Assembly: GCA_030149295.1 (NCBI GenBank)
Contig: JASBRV010000083.1
Coordinates: 1 to 59,850, forward strand
Direction: 5' to 3'
From: Bacteriovoracales bacterium
Lineage (GTDB): Bacteria > Bdellovibrionota > Bacteriovoracia > Bacteriovoracales > Bacteriovoracaceae
DNA: 59,850 bases
The notes beneath the pieces are model-generated. The model was not told where the DNA came from and made no database searches. It saw nothing but the letters and a program-made list of their open reading frames with translations. Both the position numbers and the translations under genes were made by a program. How positions within the stretch are numbered: the stretch's first letter is position 1; the number at the start of each line of letters is the position of its first letter. Positions 18,776 through 27,961 of this stretch are shown here, piece by piece.

Positions 18776-21700
18776 TTTAAAGATAGAAAACATCAATAGT
18801 TTAAAGGGAAAGCACAGCATTTCATTTCTAGAATTGGCAAAAGAATCAGACCTTTTTGCCATCACAGGACCTACAGGTTCAGGTAAATCCACAATTCTCA
18901 TTTCCATAATGATGGCACTTTACGGCGATCATCCTAAACGTTTAAGCGCAAAAGACATTGTGACTACAGGAGAAGCTTTTGGAAAAATAGAGTGCTCTTT
19001 TGAACACCAAAGAAAACTCTACAATGTTCTATGGGAATGTCAGGTATTAAAGAAAAATGGAGAACCAAAAAAAAACCCAAGCATAACCAGAATCGTAAAA
19101 AGGGGACAAACACCTATTGATGAAACAATTGAGGAAATAATAGGTCTTAGCTTTTCTCAATTCACCAAGGTCGTAATCCTAAACCAAGGACAATTTTCAG
19201 AATTTTTAACTTCTTCATTCAAAGAGCGAAAGAATCTTTTAGAAAATCTTTTAGAAGACAAAAACTTAAAAGATTTAGCAGTCACCTTAAGAAAGCATTT
19301 GAAAGATCTTGAAAGTCAAATGAGTCACCAAAAAGACATCCTAGAGGCTACCAATGTCATGCCAGAAAAAGAGGAAGAAGAGTCAAGGCAGGCCTATAAA
19401 GCGAAGACTCTATATCTCAAGGAAAAAACCATTGAGTCCAAATTCTATATCGAGATAATCGACTTTATTGAAAAACTCGAAAAAACTATCGAAAAAGAAA
19501 CAGAAATCAAGGAAAGAAAAGAAAATAAAGAAAAAGAAAAAGAGGAAATATACAGTGTTTTAACCCTCTTAAACAAAGACCATAAAATAAAAAGCGATCA
19601 ACTGGAATCTGCCAAAGGAAATTTAAAGACCAGAACTCCCTTTTTAAAAAAAGCATCAGAAAACAAGAATCTACTCATTAATCTAGAGGAAAAAACACAG
19701 GACAAGCATAAAAGATTTAAAGAGCTCAAGAAAGATAGTCTCAAGACAGAGAAGAACATCCTCAATACACTTACAGAACTAAAGCGAAAAAATGAGGAAA
19801 ACGAAGCATACCAAAGAGAACTTAAAGATTTCACTTTAGAAAACCTCAAGAAAAACCTTTCCTTCCTAGAGGAAATAAACTTGATTCAGAAAGGACAAGA
19901 ACGCACAAGAGAAGAAAGCAGTAGATTGTCGGCGAATCTCAATGATATTGAAAAAAAGGCACAAAATCTGAAAAAAGATTATAAAAAATTAAAGGAGGAA
20001 ATTTCTCAAATTTCCTGCGATCATGATTTTCTAAACAATATTGAACGTGAAATTGAAAGTCTAAAAAAGGAAGAATCAATACAACAACAGGTCTCTTTTG
20101 AAAAGAATTCCTTGACTACTCAAAAAGAAAAAATCACTCTCGAAATCCAAAATTTAGATTCACTTATTAGCTCTAAAAAAACAGTTATAGAAGGACTCCT
20201 CGCTAACAAAGAGGAGTTAGAAAAACGAGTCTCCCTTTTCAAAGATAACCTTAAAAAACTTGAATTTTTAACATTAGGTTTAGAGATCGACTCACAAAAG
20301 TGTAGTTTTTGCCTAAACGATATATCAAAGGAGCGTGTTGAATACATAAAAAATAAAATAAAATCAGAAAAAACACTTGTCTCTGAATTTGAGGAGCTAA
20401 AACTTGAGTATGAAGAAAAGTTATCAAAAATAAACAAATACCAAGGGGAGCTCAATATTCTTAAAGGTTCACTTCTTAAGGCTCAGGCAAACCTTATTGA
20501 AGTAACAGAAAATTTAAATAAACTTCAAACTTCCGAGGAAAAAAATTTTACAGAACTCCTCAAAGAATCAGAAAAGCAAAAAGATAAATATAAAGACACT
20601 CAATTCAAAATTGAGCAAATAGACCACTCTATTAAAGAACTAAGGTCTAGATGGGCGGATGAGTCAAAAAGAAAAGAGGATATAGAATTAGAATTTAAAG
20701 AGACTGACAAGAAGATATCCGTCCTTACAGAAAAACTGCCTTATCCCCAACTAAAGAAAGAAAATAATTCACAACTCGTCGATAAATACATTAGCTTTTC
20801 AATGCTTAATGAAAAAGTAGGATCTTTAAAAAAAGAACTTCAATTTTATCAACAAGAAAAAGAAAAACAGGCTAATCAGCTCAGCACTCTTGATGGGGAA
20901 ATTAAGGCTATAGAAAAAGAATACAACCACGCATTGAAGGTTAAAAGAGATGAAAAATATCCCGATAACCCAGAAGAAGAACAGCAAAGCCTTATAAATC
21001 TTATTGATAAGTTTGAAAAACTCTTTTTAGGTATAGATAAGGAAAAGAGAGATAAAGAAGTTGAATTCTCCAAAGTTGAATCGTCTCTGGGCCTTCTTCA
21101 TGAGCAAAAAACTGAAAACTCAAAACTTTATCACCTCTATTGCCAAAACTTAAATCAAGCAATAAATAATCACCCCCTTCACCCAGATGACTCTCTCTAC
21201 GACTCAATAGAGAAGCTTAAAACATTCACCAAAGCCGGAGACCATGAAACCGAAGCAATTTCCCTCCACCAATTCAGAGAGGACAAACTTCTTCCTTATC
21301 TAGAAAACCTCCTTGAGAAAATTGAATTACTCAAAAAGGAAACTATAATTCTTGAGACTCGTATTAAAGATAACGAAGAAAAGAAGGATAAGGCGGGAGT
21401 CATTACTAAAAACTTAGCGAAACTTGAAGAGAGATACAATCGTTTTTCCCTTCTCTCACCTTACGTAGACAAAGATAAATTCAGAGATTTTGCCTTAGAG
21501 ATCCTAGAAAACAACCTCCTGCTCTTAGCAAACAAAGAAATACTTGCTTTGGCAGATGGACGCTATCAATTACAACACGCTCAAGCAGGACAAAAAAACG
21601 AACTCTTAGTTTTGGACCTTTGGCAAAGTGGAAGCCATAGAAAAGTATCCACTTTATCCGGTGGAGAAACCTTTCTTTTAAGTCTAGGGCTCGCTTTAGG

Positions 21701-21935
21701 TCTATCAGAAATGACAAGAGGGCAAACGGAAATTGGTAGTTTCTTTATTGATGAAGGCTTTGGAACACTTGATAATGAAAGCATTGGTTTAGTTTTAAAC
21801 TGTCTACTTAAAATGGAAAGCAAGGGGAAGCAAATTGGCGTTATCTCCCATATAAAAGAACTAACCCAACAGATTCCCCTCAGGCTTAACCTCATTAAAA
21901 ATAATTTTGGCGAGGCACAAATAGAATATTATTGA
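18762..21935 (+). CDS. sbcC: SbcC ATPase subunit
   Basis: SbcC is the Rad50-type ATPase partner of SbcD. The 1057-residue protein has Walker A GPTGSGKSTI near residue 35 and long coiled coils. A zinc hook (KCSFCLNDIS, a CxxC) lies near residues 508-511. The ABC signature LSGGETFLLSLGLALGLSE and Walker B FFIDEGFGTLD are near the C-terminus. ATG 18762 is chosen because the Rad50-like N-terminus MRLHSLKIENINSLKGKH starts there; an upstream in-frame ATG would add 11 residues from inside sbcD. The 3' end overlaps the converging ParB-like gene by seven bases. Confidence 0.96.
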   Translation: MRLHSLKIENINSLKGKHSISFLELAKESDLFAITGPTGSGKSTILISIMMALYGDHPKRLSAKDIVTTGEAFGKIECSFEHQRKLYNVLWECQVLKKNGEPKKNPSITRIVKRGQTPIDETIEEIIGLSFSQFTKVVILNQGQFSEFLTSSFKERKNLLENLLEDKNLKDLAVTLRKHLKDLESQMSHQKDILEATNVMPEKEEEESRQAYKAKTLYLKEKTIESKFYIEIIDFIEKLEKTIEKETEIKERKENKEKEKEEIYSVLTLLNKDHKIKSDQLESAKGNLKTRTPFLKKASENKNLLINLEEKTQDKHKRFKELKKDSLKTEKNILNTLTELKRKNEENEAYQRELKDFTLENLKKNLSFLEEINLIQKGQERTREESSRLSANLNDIEKKAQNLKKDYKKLKEEISQISCDHDFLNNIEREIESLKKEESIQQQVSFEKNSLTTQKEKITLEIQNLDSLISSKKTVIEGLLANKEELEKRVSLFKDNLKKLEFLTLGLEIDSQKCSFCLNDISKERVEYIKNKIKSEKTLVSEFEELKLEYEEKLSKINKYQGELNILKGSLLKAQANLIEVTENLNKLQTSEEKNFTELLKESEKQKDKYKDTQFKIEQIDHSIKELRSRWADESKRKEDIELEFKETDKKISVLTEKLPYPQLKKENNSQLVDKYISFSMLNEKVGSLKKELQFYQQEKEKQANQLSTLDGEIKAIEKEYNHALKVKRDEKYPDNPEEEQQSLINLIDKFEKLFLGIDKEKRDKEVEFSKVESSLGLLHEQKTENSKLYHLYCQNLNQAINNHPLHPDDSLYDSIEKLKTFTKAGDHETEAISLHQFREDKLLPYLENLLEKIELLKKETIILETRIKDNEEKKDKAGVITKNLAKLEERYNRFSLLSPYVDKDKFRDFALEILENNLLLLANKEILALADGRYQLQHAQAGQKNELLVLDLWQSGSHRKVSTLSGGETFLLSLGLALGLSEMTRGQTEIGSFFIDEGFGTLDNESIGLVLNCLLKMESKGKQIGVISHIKELTQQIPLRLNLIKNNFGEAQIEYY

Positions 21936-22903
21936 TGAGGTTGATCCAAGTACTCCGGACTAAATTCTTGAGAGTGCTTTTCTCCTAAGAGAGATTCCAT
22001 TTTCTCAATAAGCCCGGCCCAATGCCTCTCAATATCAGACTTTAAGGCACCTTTAATCTCAATCCCCTCGATCTCTAAGGCCTCACATACTTTATAGGCT
22101 TTTTTAAAGCTTTTTAGAATTTCACCGTACTCTCTTGCATGAGGCTGTTCTATATTGGTTTCTAGAGCTCGCTTCACACCCACGCTTCTTGCCTCTTTAA
22201 CAAGTTTTCTGAGCTCTCCAACAGTCTTTCCAGCAATATGGGGAATAATTTCTTTTTGTTCATCAGGATTCAATCGAATGATTTCATTGGCCTGAGAAAC
22301 ATTGATATTGCCAATTTCTCGTGCTTCTTTTAACTCAGGACAAGCCTTTTCCTCTCGCTCCATTGCTTTTAAAACTTGATTGCGACTTAAGCCTGATTTG
22401 TGGGAAACTTCCTCTGCAAACTCTTCAGTGGCTAATTCTTTTAAACTTAATTCTTCTTGCGTTCCCGCCTTAGAATTTTCAGTGTCACCAGCAGAATCTT
22501 GAGCAAGCCTCTCATGTCTCTTTTTAAGCAGCTCATTTTTAAAGCTCTCGTCATTACCGGCCATTTCACAATAAATTTCCTTGGCCCTTAGAAGATGTTT
22601 TTCCACCTCAGGAGAAGTTAAGGATTTTCGAACAAGATTTTCATCAATGGAGATAAGCTCTTGCTCCAAATTACTTTTCTTTACTCGTATAATGGGAACA
22701 TCTTTATGCCCAAGGTTTTTTAATGCCTGCCAGCGTCTGGCCCCTGCCAAGAGAACATTTTCCTCATTGACGATTAAAGGAGCAATAAGACCCACTGTTT
22801 CTATACTTTTTTCCAAAGTAGAAACATCTGTGCCCAACCTCAAATAGGGGTTCTCCATTTTAATGGCATCTAAATTCAAACTTTCAATTGTTCCTGTTGT
22901 CAT
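21929..22903 (-). CDS. Orphan ParB-like protein
   Basis: This 324-residue protein has a ParB N-terminal domain within residues 8-100 (TLEKSIETVGLIAPLIV, then LLAGARRWQALKNLG, a variant of the GERRxRA box). A helix-turn-helix-like segment follows near 170-200 (EEVSHKSGLSRNQVLKAM). No parA or parS-like sites are seen nearby, so it may be a ParB-fold regulator rather than the chromosome segregation factor. The ATG at 22903 has AGGAGACTC directly upstream and lies inside the 3' end of asnS (11 bases after including the asnS stop overlap at 22914), making it the last gene of the kinase-asnS unit. Confidence 0.75.
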   Translation of the reverse strand: MTTGTIESLNLDAIKMENPYLRLGTDVSTLEKSIETVGLIAPLIVNEENVLLAGARRWQALKNLGHKDVPIIRVKKSNLEQELISIDENLVRKSLTSPEVEKHLLRAKEIYCEMAGNDESFKNELLKKRHERLAQDSAGDTENSKAGTQEELSLKELATEEFAEEVSHKSGLSRNQVLKAMEREEKACPELKEAREIGNINVSQANEIIRLNPDEQKEIIPHIAGKTVGELRKLVKEARSVGVKRALETNIEQPHAREYGEILKSFKKAYKVCEALEIEGIEIKGALKSDIERHWAGLIEKMESLLGEKHSQEFSPEYLDQPHQ

Positions 22904-22913
22904 TTTGAGTCTC

Positions 22914-24320
22914 CTAGAAGTCACAATTTTTAGGGGTTCGAGGAAAGGGAATAACGTCTCGAATATTCTTCATCCCAGAGATATAGCGTAAAGCCCTTTC
23001 AAACCCTAAGCCAAAACCAGAGTGGGGTGCAGAGCCAAACCTTCTTAAATCCAGGTACCACCATAGTGGCCCTTTCTCCATTCCCATCTCGTCCATTCTC
23101 TTTATTAATTTATCAAGATCCTCTTCTCTTTGTGAGCCGCCAATGATTTCTCCAACTCCCGGAACCAAAACATCCATGGCACGCACAGTTTTTCCATCAT
23201 CATTTTGTTTCATATAAAAGGCCTTACAATCCTTAGGATAATCCGTAACAGTGACTGGGCCTTTAAAGAATTCCTCTGCGAGGTACCTTTCATGCTCTGT
23301 TTGTAATTCAACTCCCCATTCAGGAGAAAAATCAAATTTCTTTCCAGACTTTTGTAAAATTTCAATTGCTTTGCTGTAGGTGATCCTTTCGAAAGTAGAA
23401 TCTTTCACCTTCTCAAGGACCAATAAATGATTTTCATATTTTTCATTCGTACCTTTTGCTGAAAACTGATGATATTTTTGCAAGGCTTCTAGCTCATCAC
23501 CTGCATGATCAAAAGCATAGCTAATCAGATATTTAACAAAATCAGCTGCCAGCTCCGCATTGCCTTCAAGATCCATAAAAGCAACCTCTGGTTCTATCAT
23601 CCAAAACTCTGAAAGATGGCGGGGCGTATTAGAATTCTCTGCTCTAAAGGTTGGGCCAAAGGTATAAACTGAGCCCATTCCCATGGCAAAGCATTCTCCC
23701 TCTAATTGACCTGTTACACAAAGATTCGTTGGTTTACCGAAGTAATCACGAGAATAATCAACCTTATCAAAGGAGCCTTTTGCCATTTTCTCCAGGTCAA
23801 ATGTAGTGACATTAAACATTTCGCCCGCACCCTCAGCATCAACGGCCGTCAATATTGGGCTATTAAGATAATAGAATCCTCGCTCATGAAAAAACTGATG
23901 AGTCGCCATAGCAAGTTGATGTCGTAACCTAAACACGGCCCCAAAAAGATTAGTCCGAGGTCTGAGATGCGCCTGCTCTCTTAAAAACTCAAGGCTTGTT
24001 GCCTTTTTCTGTAAGGGATAGTTTTCATCCGTTTTCCCATAAATGTGAACACCCTTGGCTTGTAATTCCACATTTTGGCCTTTCCCTTGGGAGGCAACCA
24101 GTTCACCTGTGAATTCCACACACGAACCAACTAACAAGCTTGAAGCTTCTTCATAACCTTCCATATCACTATTCATGACAACTTGAAGGGTTCCCTGACA
24201 AGATCCATCATTGAGAACAACAAAAGAGAATGCCTTTGAATTCCTCACAGAGCGAATCCAGCCACGCGCTTTAATCGTTTGATTCTCACCCTTTAATTTT
24301 AATATTTCTTTAATTCTCAT
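22914..24320 (-). CDS. asnS: Asparaginyl-tRNA synthetase
   Basis: This class IIb synthetase charges tRNA-Asn in the cytoplasm. Its 468 residues begin with an OB-fold anticodon-binding domain (IKARGWIRSVRNSKAFSF). The catalytic domain shows motif 2 (FGPTFRAENSNTPRHLSEF, then IEPEVAF) and motif 3 (GFGLGFERALRYISG). The C-terminus is RDVIPFPRTPKNCDF, which is diagnostic for AsnS over AspS. Its ATG shares a base with the stop of the upstream PfkB kinase gene. Confidence 0.96.
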   Translation of the reverse strand: MRIKEILKLKGENQTIKARGWIRSVRNSKAFSFVVLNDGSCQGTLQVVMNSDMEGYEEASSLLVGSCVEFTGELVASQGKGQNVELQAKGVHIYGKTDENYPLQKKATSLEFLREQAHLRPRTNLFGAVFRLRHQLAMATHQFFHERGFYYLNSPILTAVDAEGAGEMFNVTTFDLEKMAKGSFDKVDYSRDYFGKPTNLCVTGQLEGECFAMGMGSVYTFGPTFRAENSNTPRHLSEFWMIEPEVAFMDLEGNAELAADFVKYLISYAFDHAGDELEALQKYHQFSAKGTNEKYENHLLVLEKVKDSTFERITYSKAIEILQKSGKKFDFSPEWGVELQTEHERYLAEEFFKGPVTVTDYPKDCKAFYMKQNDDGKTVRAMDVLVPGVGEIIGGSQREEDLDKLIKRMDEMGMEKGPLWWYLDLRRFGSAPHSGFGLGFERALRYISGMKNIRDVIPFPRTPKNCDF

Positions 24321-25309
24321 TAAAATAATTCTCCATAAATCTTTTTCGTCACACCATTTTTCAGACGAGGCCCAAATTGAGTTACCAATTCAGAGGAGCA
24401 AGAACACGCTAGTTTCCCCGCTTCAGCGAAGGTATGGCCGTGAGTTAGCCCATAAAGAAAAGAGCCCGCAAAAAGGTCACCTGCCCCATTTGTGTCTAGT
24501 GCATCAACCTTTCGAGTAAGAACATCTATTTCTTTTTCACCATCCCAAAGCAAAGCTCCTTTAGGACCTTGAGTAATAGCTATCTGCTTGGCTATTTTTC
24601 TTAACTCAATTAGAGCTTCATCCAAGTTGTCTCTACCACTAAAGCTCTTTGCCTCTTCTTCATTACAAAAAAGAAGATCAACACCACTGCCAATCATCTC
24701 CTGAAAACCTTCCTTGAAAAATCCAACCACTCCAGGATCAGACAATGTAAGAGCAACCTTTACCCCATTATTTTGGGCATAGTCTTTTGCTTTAATAGCA
24801 GCTGCACGTCCCGTTTCACTTGTGACAAGATAACCCTCAATGTAGAGATATTCACTATCCTTAAGATCTTCCCAATCAATCTCATTTTCACTAAAGGTTT
24901 CTGTTATACCGAGGTATGTATTCATCGTTCTATCAGCATCGGGGGTAATAAAAACCATACATTTCCCTGTAGTCCCCCCCTCTCTTTGACCATGAAGATT
25001 TGTTTGCACACCTTCTTCAACTAAGTTTTCAAAATAAAAATCACCCGTCTCGTCATTGGCCACTTTACAAGAGTAAAAGGTCCTAGCTCCTAATTGCCTA
25101 GCACCGATAATGGTATTTGCTGCAGAACCACCACAGCTTCGTTTATGAATATTTCCATTTACTTTATTAAGAAGTTCTTTTTGTCTGTCTTCATCGACGA
25201 GGGTCATTAGTCCTTTTTCAACTCCTGCATTCTTTAAAAATTCAGGCTGAACTTCAATTTCCATATCAACGAGAGCATTTCCTATTCCATAAATATGATA
25301 TTTCTTCAT
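24320..25309 (-). CDS. PfkB-family kinase, adenosine kinase-like
   Basis: This 329-residue carbohydrate/nucleoside kinase has the N-terminal PfkB signature region (GGSAANTIIGARQLGA near residue 61) and the C-terminal catalytic motif DTNGAGDLFAGSFLYGL near 273-290, with the anion hole and catalytic Asp. The start (YGIGNALVDMEIEV) resembles bacterial adenosine kinases and fructokinase-like relatives, so adenosine is the likeliest substrate but is not proven. AGGAGATTT precedes the ATG. It is the first gene of a kinase-asnS-parB-like unit. Confidence 0.85.
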   Translation of the reverse strand: MKKYHIYGIGNALVDMEIEVQPEFLKNAGVEKGLMTLVDEDRQKELLNKVNGNIHKRSCGGSAANTIIGARQLGARTFYSCKVANDETGDFYFENLVEEGVQTNLHGQREGGTTGKCMVFITPDADRTMNTYLGITETFSENEIDWEDLKDSEYLYIEGYLVTSETGRAAAIKAKDYAQNNGVKVALTLSDPGVVGFFKEGFQEMIGSGVDLLFCNEEEAKSFSGRDNLDEALIELRKIAKQIAITQGPKGALLWDGEKEIDVLTRKVDALDTNGAGDLFAGSFLYGLTHGHTFAEAGKLACSCSSELVTQFGPRLKNGVTKKIYGELF

Positions 25310-25454
25310 TAAATCTCCTGCGACTTGTGCTAAGCGTAATGCGTTTTATGAATCTGGCCTATCTTATCGATTCCCCATTAAAAAGTCAGTGATTCTTCTA
25401 TTAAAAAGAAGGCAACTCCACTAAAATAAAGAGAATCTATTTTAGGAGGATTCC

Positions 25455-26171
25455 ATGTCACTACCTGATTTTTTGAAAAAGAAAAATGAACAAAATAAAA
25501 AGAAAAAAAATAAGAAAACCAATTTTAAAGAAAAATGCCTTGAACTTCTGGATAAGATAAAAGACATTAACGAAGAGCGTTACCAAGACCTCATGAAGGT
25601 CTTCAAAACAAAATATGATAAAATCAATATTTCTAAGAAGTTAATTTCGGGTTTTTATGCCCAACTTGTTCAAGAATATAACTCGTTAATTGAGTCTACA
25701 GAGAACACCATCATCAAAACAACAAAGCGTGTCGCGAACCACCATAGAGTTAAAGACATGCAAGAGAAATTTAAAGAGCGCGCGGAAGCCTTCGAAAAAG
25801 AATCAAGTCACATAAAAAAGGCCACAAAAAAAGTAGTCAACAAAGTTCTAAAAAAAGAGAAGCCAGAAGTTAAAACAAAGAAGAAACAAGAGGACAAAAA
25901 GGATGAAAAGCCAGTTAAGAAAATAACAAAGAAGACTGCAAAGAAAAAAGCCACCAAAAAAACCGCAAAGAAGACTGCAAAGAAAAAAGTCGCCAAAAAG
26001 ACCGCAAAGAAGGCTGCAAAGAAAAAAGTCGCCAAAAAGACCGCAAAGAAGACTGCAAAGAAAAAAGTCGCCAAAAAGGCCGCAAAGAAGAAAGTCGCCA
26101 AAAAGACCGCTAAGAAGGCTGCAAAGAAAAAAGTCGCCAAAAAGACCGCTAAGAAAACCAAAAAGCGTTAA
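25455..26171 (+). CDS. Lysine/alanine-rich histone H1-like protein
   Basis: This 238-residue, extremely basic protein has two parts. Residues 1-130 are Lys-rich with likely helices (KCLELLDKIKDINEERYQDL). From about residue 155 to the end it is a tandem array of 9-13-residue units such as VAKKTAKKAAKKK. The tail resembles eukaryotic linker-histone tails and bacterial H1-like proteins (Hc1, AlgP, HctB types) and should bind DNA or RNA by charge. A perfect AGGAGG lies upstream of the ATG. A stem-loop follows the stop. No family beyond the H1-like composition can be assigned to the N-terminal part. Confidence 0.75.
   Translation: MSLPDFLKKKNEQNKKKKNKKTNFKEKCLELLDKIKDINEERYQDLMKVFKTKYDKINISKKLISGFYAQLVQEYNSLIESTENTIIKTTKRVANHHRVKDMQEKFKERAEAFEKESSHIKKATKKVVNKVLKKEKPEVKTKKKQEDKKDEKPVKKITKKTAKKKATKKTAKKTAKKKVAKKTAKKAAKKKVAKKTAKKTAKKKVAKKAAKKKVAKKTAKKAAKKKVAKKTAKKTKKR
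25926..26165 (+). repeat. In-frame tandem repeat encoding KK/TA/AK units
   Basis: Four to five imperfect 39-base units, one shortened to 27 bases, repeat with high DNA identity. Each contains the words GTCGCCAAAAAG and GCAAAGAAAAAA. Unit length is always a multiple of three, so gain or loss of units keeps the frame. Copy number is likely to vary between strains. Confidence 0.85.
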
Positions 26172-26176
26172 CTTAT

Positions 26177-26200
26177 ACCCTCGTAATATTTTACGGGGGT
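26177..26200 (+). terminator. Stem-loop after the H1-like gene
   Basis: Positions 26177-26186 pair with 26191-26200 over 10 bp (one G-U) around a TATT loop. The following sequence (ACTGTTTTCC) has only a short T-run, so termination is probable but may be leaky. Confidence 0.55.
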
Positions 26201-26253
26201 ACTGTTTTCCCTCTATAGTCATTAAGCGTTAATTTCTTTATTATTTAAAGAGA

Positions 26254-27045
26254 ATGAAATGTCTTAAATTTTTAGTGACATTGACCTTAATGTTTTTGTT
26301 CGCCTCCTGCGACCAAGACTCGGCCGTCCCCCAGGACCCTTTTTCCCCTACTGATGGTCAAGATAACACTGGGGATTTCAATCCAGATCCGGATCCTGAT
26401 CCGGCTCCAGTGCCAAACCCTACTCCAACACCAGCTCCAGATCCCAACAAAGCCAGTTTAAGTCTTGTGCCTCATGTGCTTTCAGAAAAAGAAATTACCC
26501 TAACCTATAAAAGATGGCGGGCAAAATCCTATCCTTTATTTATCTCCAAAGATGACAAAGATTGTCATCCAGGTTTTGCCGACAAATGTATGGTCGATGG
26601 CCAAATCCTTTTTAAATTTCTAACTGAAGAAGTTAATGAAAAATATCCCAAAGAGTTGTGGCGAGTGACTAAAATTGAATTGGTCTCTGATTTTTATGGC
26701 CTAAAGATAGATGACCCCAGTGAGATCATTTGCCTTAGTGATTTAAAGCTTTGCTCTGGGTATTCTTTAAAAAAATATCGAAATAGAAGGTTTTGGAGGT
26801 CAGGAGAAGTCTCTGATTTCCTAAAAACCCCTACCTTTGCTAATGCCCTAACCAGAGGAGAACAAAGAGATCATCTCTTTATAAGTAAGGACCTAAATCT
26901 AGATTTTAAAAAAGTATTTCTTTTAGATGATAAAGTTCTTCAGACTCTCGTCAGAAAATCCCCCTCGATAAAACTCAATATTGGTAAAGATATCTTTGTA
27001 GACTCACCTATCCTCAATATTAACCTCTCCAAAAGACTGCCTTAA
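26254..27045 (+). CDS. Lipoprotein of unknown function with Pro/Asp linker
   Basis: This 263-residue protein has a lipoprotein signal with lipobox FASC and Cys19. A low-complexity Asp/Pro stretch near residues 40-70 (NPDPDPDPAPVPNPTPTP) works as a flexible tether from the membrane. The folded part (about 75-263) contains two Cys-bearing segments (DCHPGFADKCMV and IICLSDLKLCSGY) that could form disulfides outside the cytoplasm. I do not recognise the domain. A second lipoprotein of similar size follows 137 bases downstream on the same strand. Confidence 0.7.
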   Translation: MKCLKFLVTLTLMFLFASCDQDSAVPQDPFSPTDGQDNTGDFNPDPDPDPAPVPNPTPTPAPDPNKASLSLVPHVLSEKEITLTYKRWRAKSYPLFISKDDKDCHPGFADKCMVDGQILFKFLTEEVNEKYPKELWRVTKIELVSDFYGLKIDDPSEIICLSDLKLCSGYSLKKYRNRRFWRSGEVSDFLKTPTFANALTRGEQRDHLFISKDLNLDFKKVFLLDDKVLQTLVRKSPSIKLNIGKDIFVDSPILNINLSKRLP

Positions 27046-27182
27046 AACTTGTCATTTTTACAAATTGTTTAAACTTTAGACAAAAAATGCTTCCAAACTA
27101 CTGAATATCTTTACGTTAAACTTGGCCTTAATTTTGCTCAATTAAACCCTATATTGTTTTAACAGAAAATTGGGACACTTTT

Positions 27183-27956
27183 ATGAGAAAGCTCATTTGT
27201 TTAACTTTACTTCTATCACTGACTTCATGCTTTAACTCTGAGAGTAACCCTCCCTTGCCTTCAAAAAGCCAAGCGGAATCAAATGCATCTAATGATGATG
27301 GTGACTCTCAACAACTAGGGCCCACAGACACTCCAGATCCCGTTAATCCAGACTATATCATTGGTGATGATCAAGTAGACTACTATCCCGATGCTGATGA
27401 GGACGTTAACGACATTTTACCGGGTACACCATCCAACAAATGTGGTGTTGCCTATAAGCAATTTAATAATCCCGTTCTTTTTTTTAGAGAGAATAATTCT
27501 AATACCATTTACAACCTTCAACAATTTAGCTTCGACAGTTTAAGCTTCATTGGAGATTTTCATTTTCCCAATAGTAGTTATAACGTCTGCATAGAAGGTT
27601 ATATTGATGGCGCTAACTATTATATTAACAAAACAAGTAACCAAAATGCCGTGGATAACCCTACAAAGATCCACAAAGAAAATTATACTTACGAGTATTG
27701 TGGCCATCTAGCTTATGTAACCAACTTCTCTGGAATAACATCCTTAAACCTCAAAGTAGGTGCCTTTTACTATCTTATTCACAATAAAAATAACTTAAAT
27801 TTTAATAGTATTCCAACCATTCAGAGCTCGATCACTTCCTCAAATTCAATAGAGGCCTGTGTCTATTCAAATACAGCAAGTTATAAAGTCCTAGAAGAAA
27901 CATTTAAACCCCAATTTGATGCCATGGCGATAGATGTGGGTGCCCTTAACCCATAA
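27183..27956 (+). CDS. Lipoprotein of unknown function
   Basis: This 257-residue protein starts with a lipoprotein signal (lipobox LTSC, Cys16). An acidic Ser/Asp/Asn-rich linker runs to about residue 78. The remainder is rich in Asn, Tyr and Ser and contains four Cys (KCGVAYKQF, NVCIEGY, YEYCGHLAY, EACVYSN), which suggests a disulfide-stabilised beta-fold outside the cytoplasm. No family is recognised. It shares architecture, but not obvious sequence, with the preceding lipoprotein. It converges with truA, with five bases between the stops. Confidence 0.7.
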   Translation: MRKLICLTLLLSLTSCFNSESNPPLPSKSQAESNASNDDGDSQQLGPTDTPDPVNPDYIIGDDQVDYYPDADEDVNDILPGTPSNKCGVAYKQFNNPVLFFRENNSNTIYNLQQFSFDSLSFIGDFHFPNSSYNVCIEGYIDGANYYINKTSNQNAVDNPTKIHKENYTYEYCGHLAYVTNFSGITSLNLKVGAFYYLIHNKNNLNFNSIPTIQSSITSSNSIEACVYSNTASYKVLEETFKPQFDAMAIDVGALNP

Positions 27957-27961
27957 TAAGA

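Noticed and set aside
25808..26222. Two overlapping minus-strand frames of 117 and 124 codons rich in Phe, Leu and Cys
   Set aside because: They are mirror images of the AAG/AAA/GCA-rich repeat of the H1-like gene; repetitive purine-rich DNA lacks stops on the opposite strand. No ribosome binding site or realistic membrane protein pattern.
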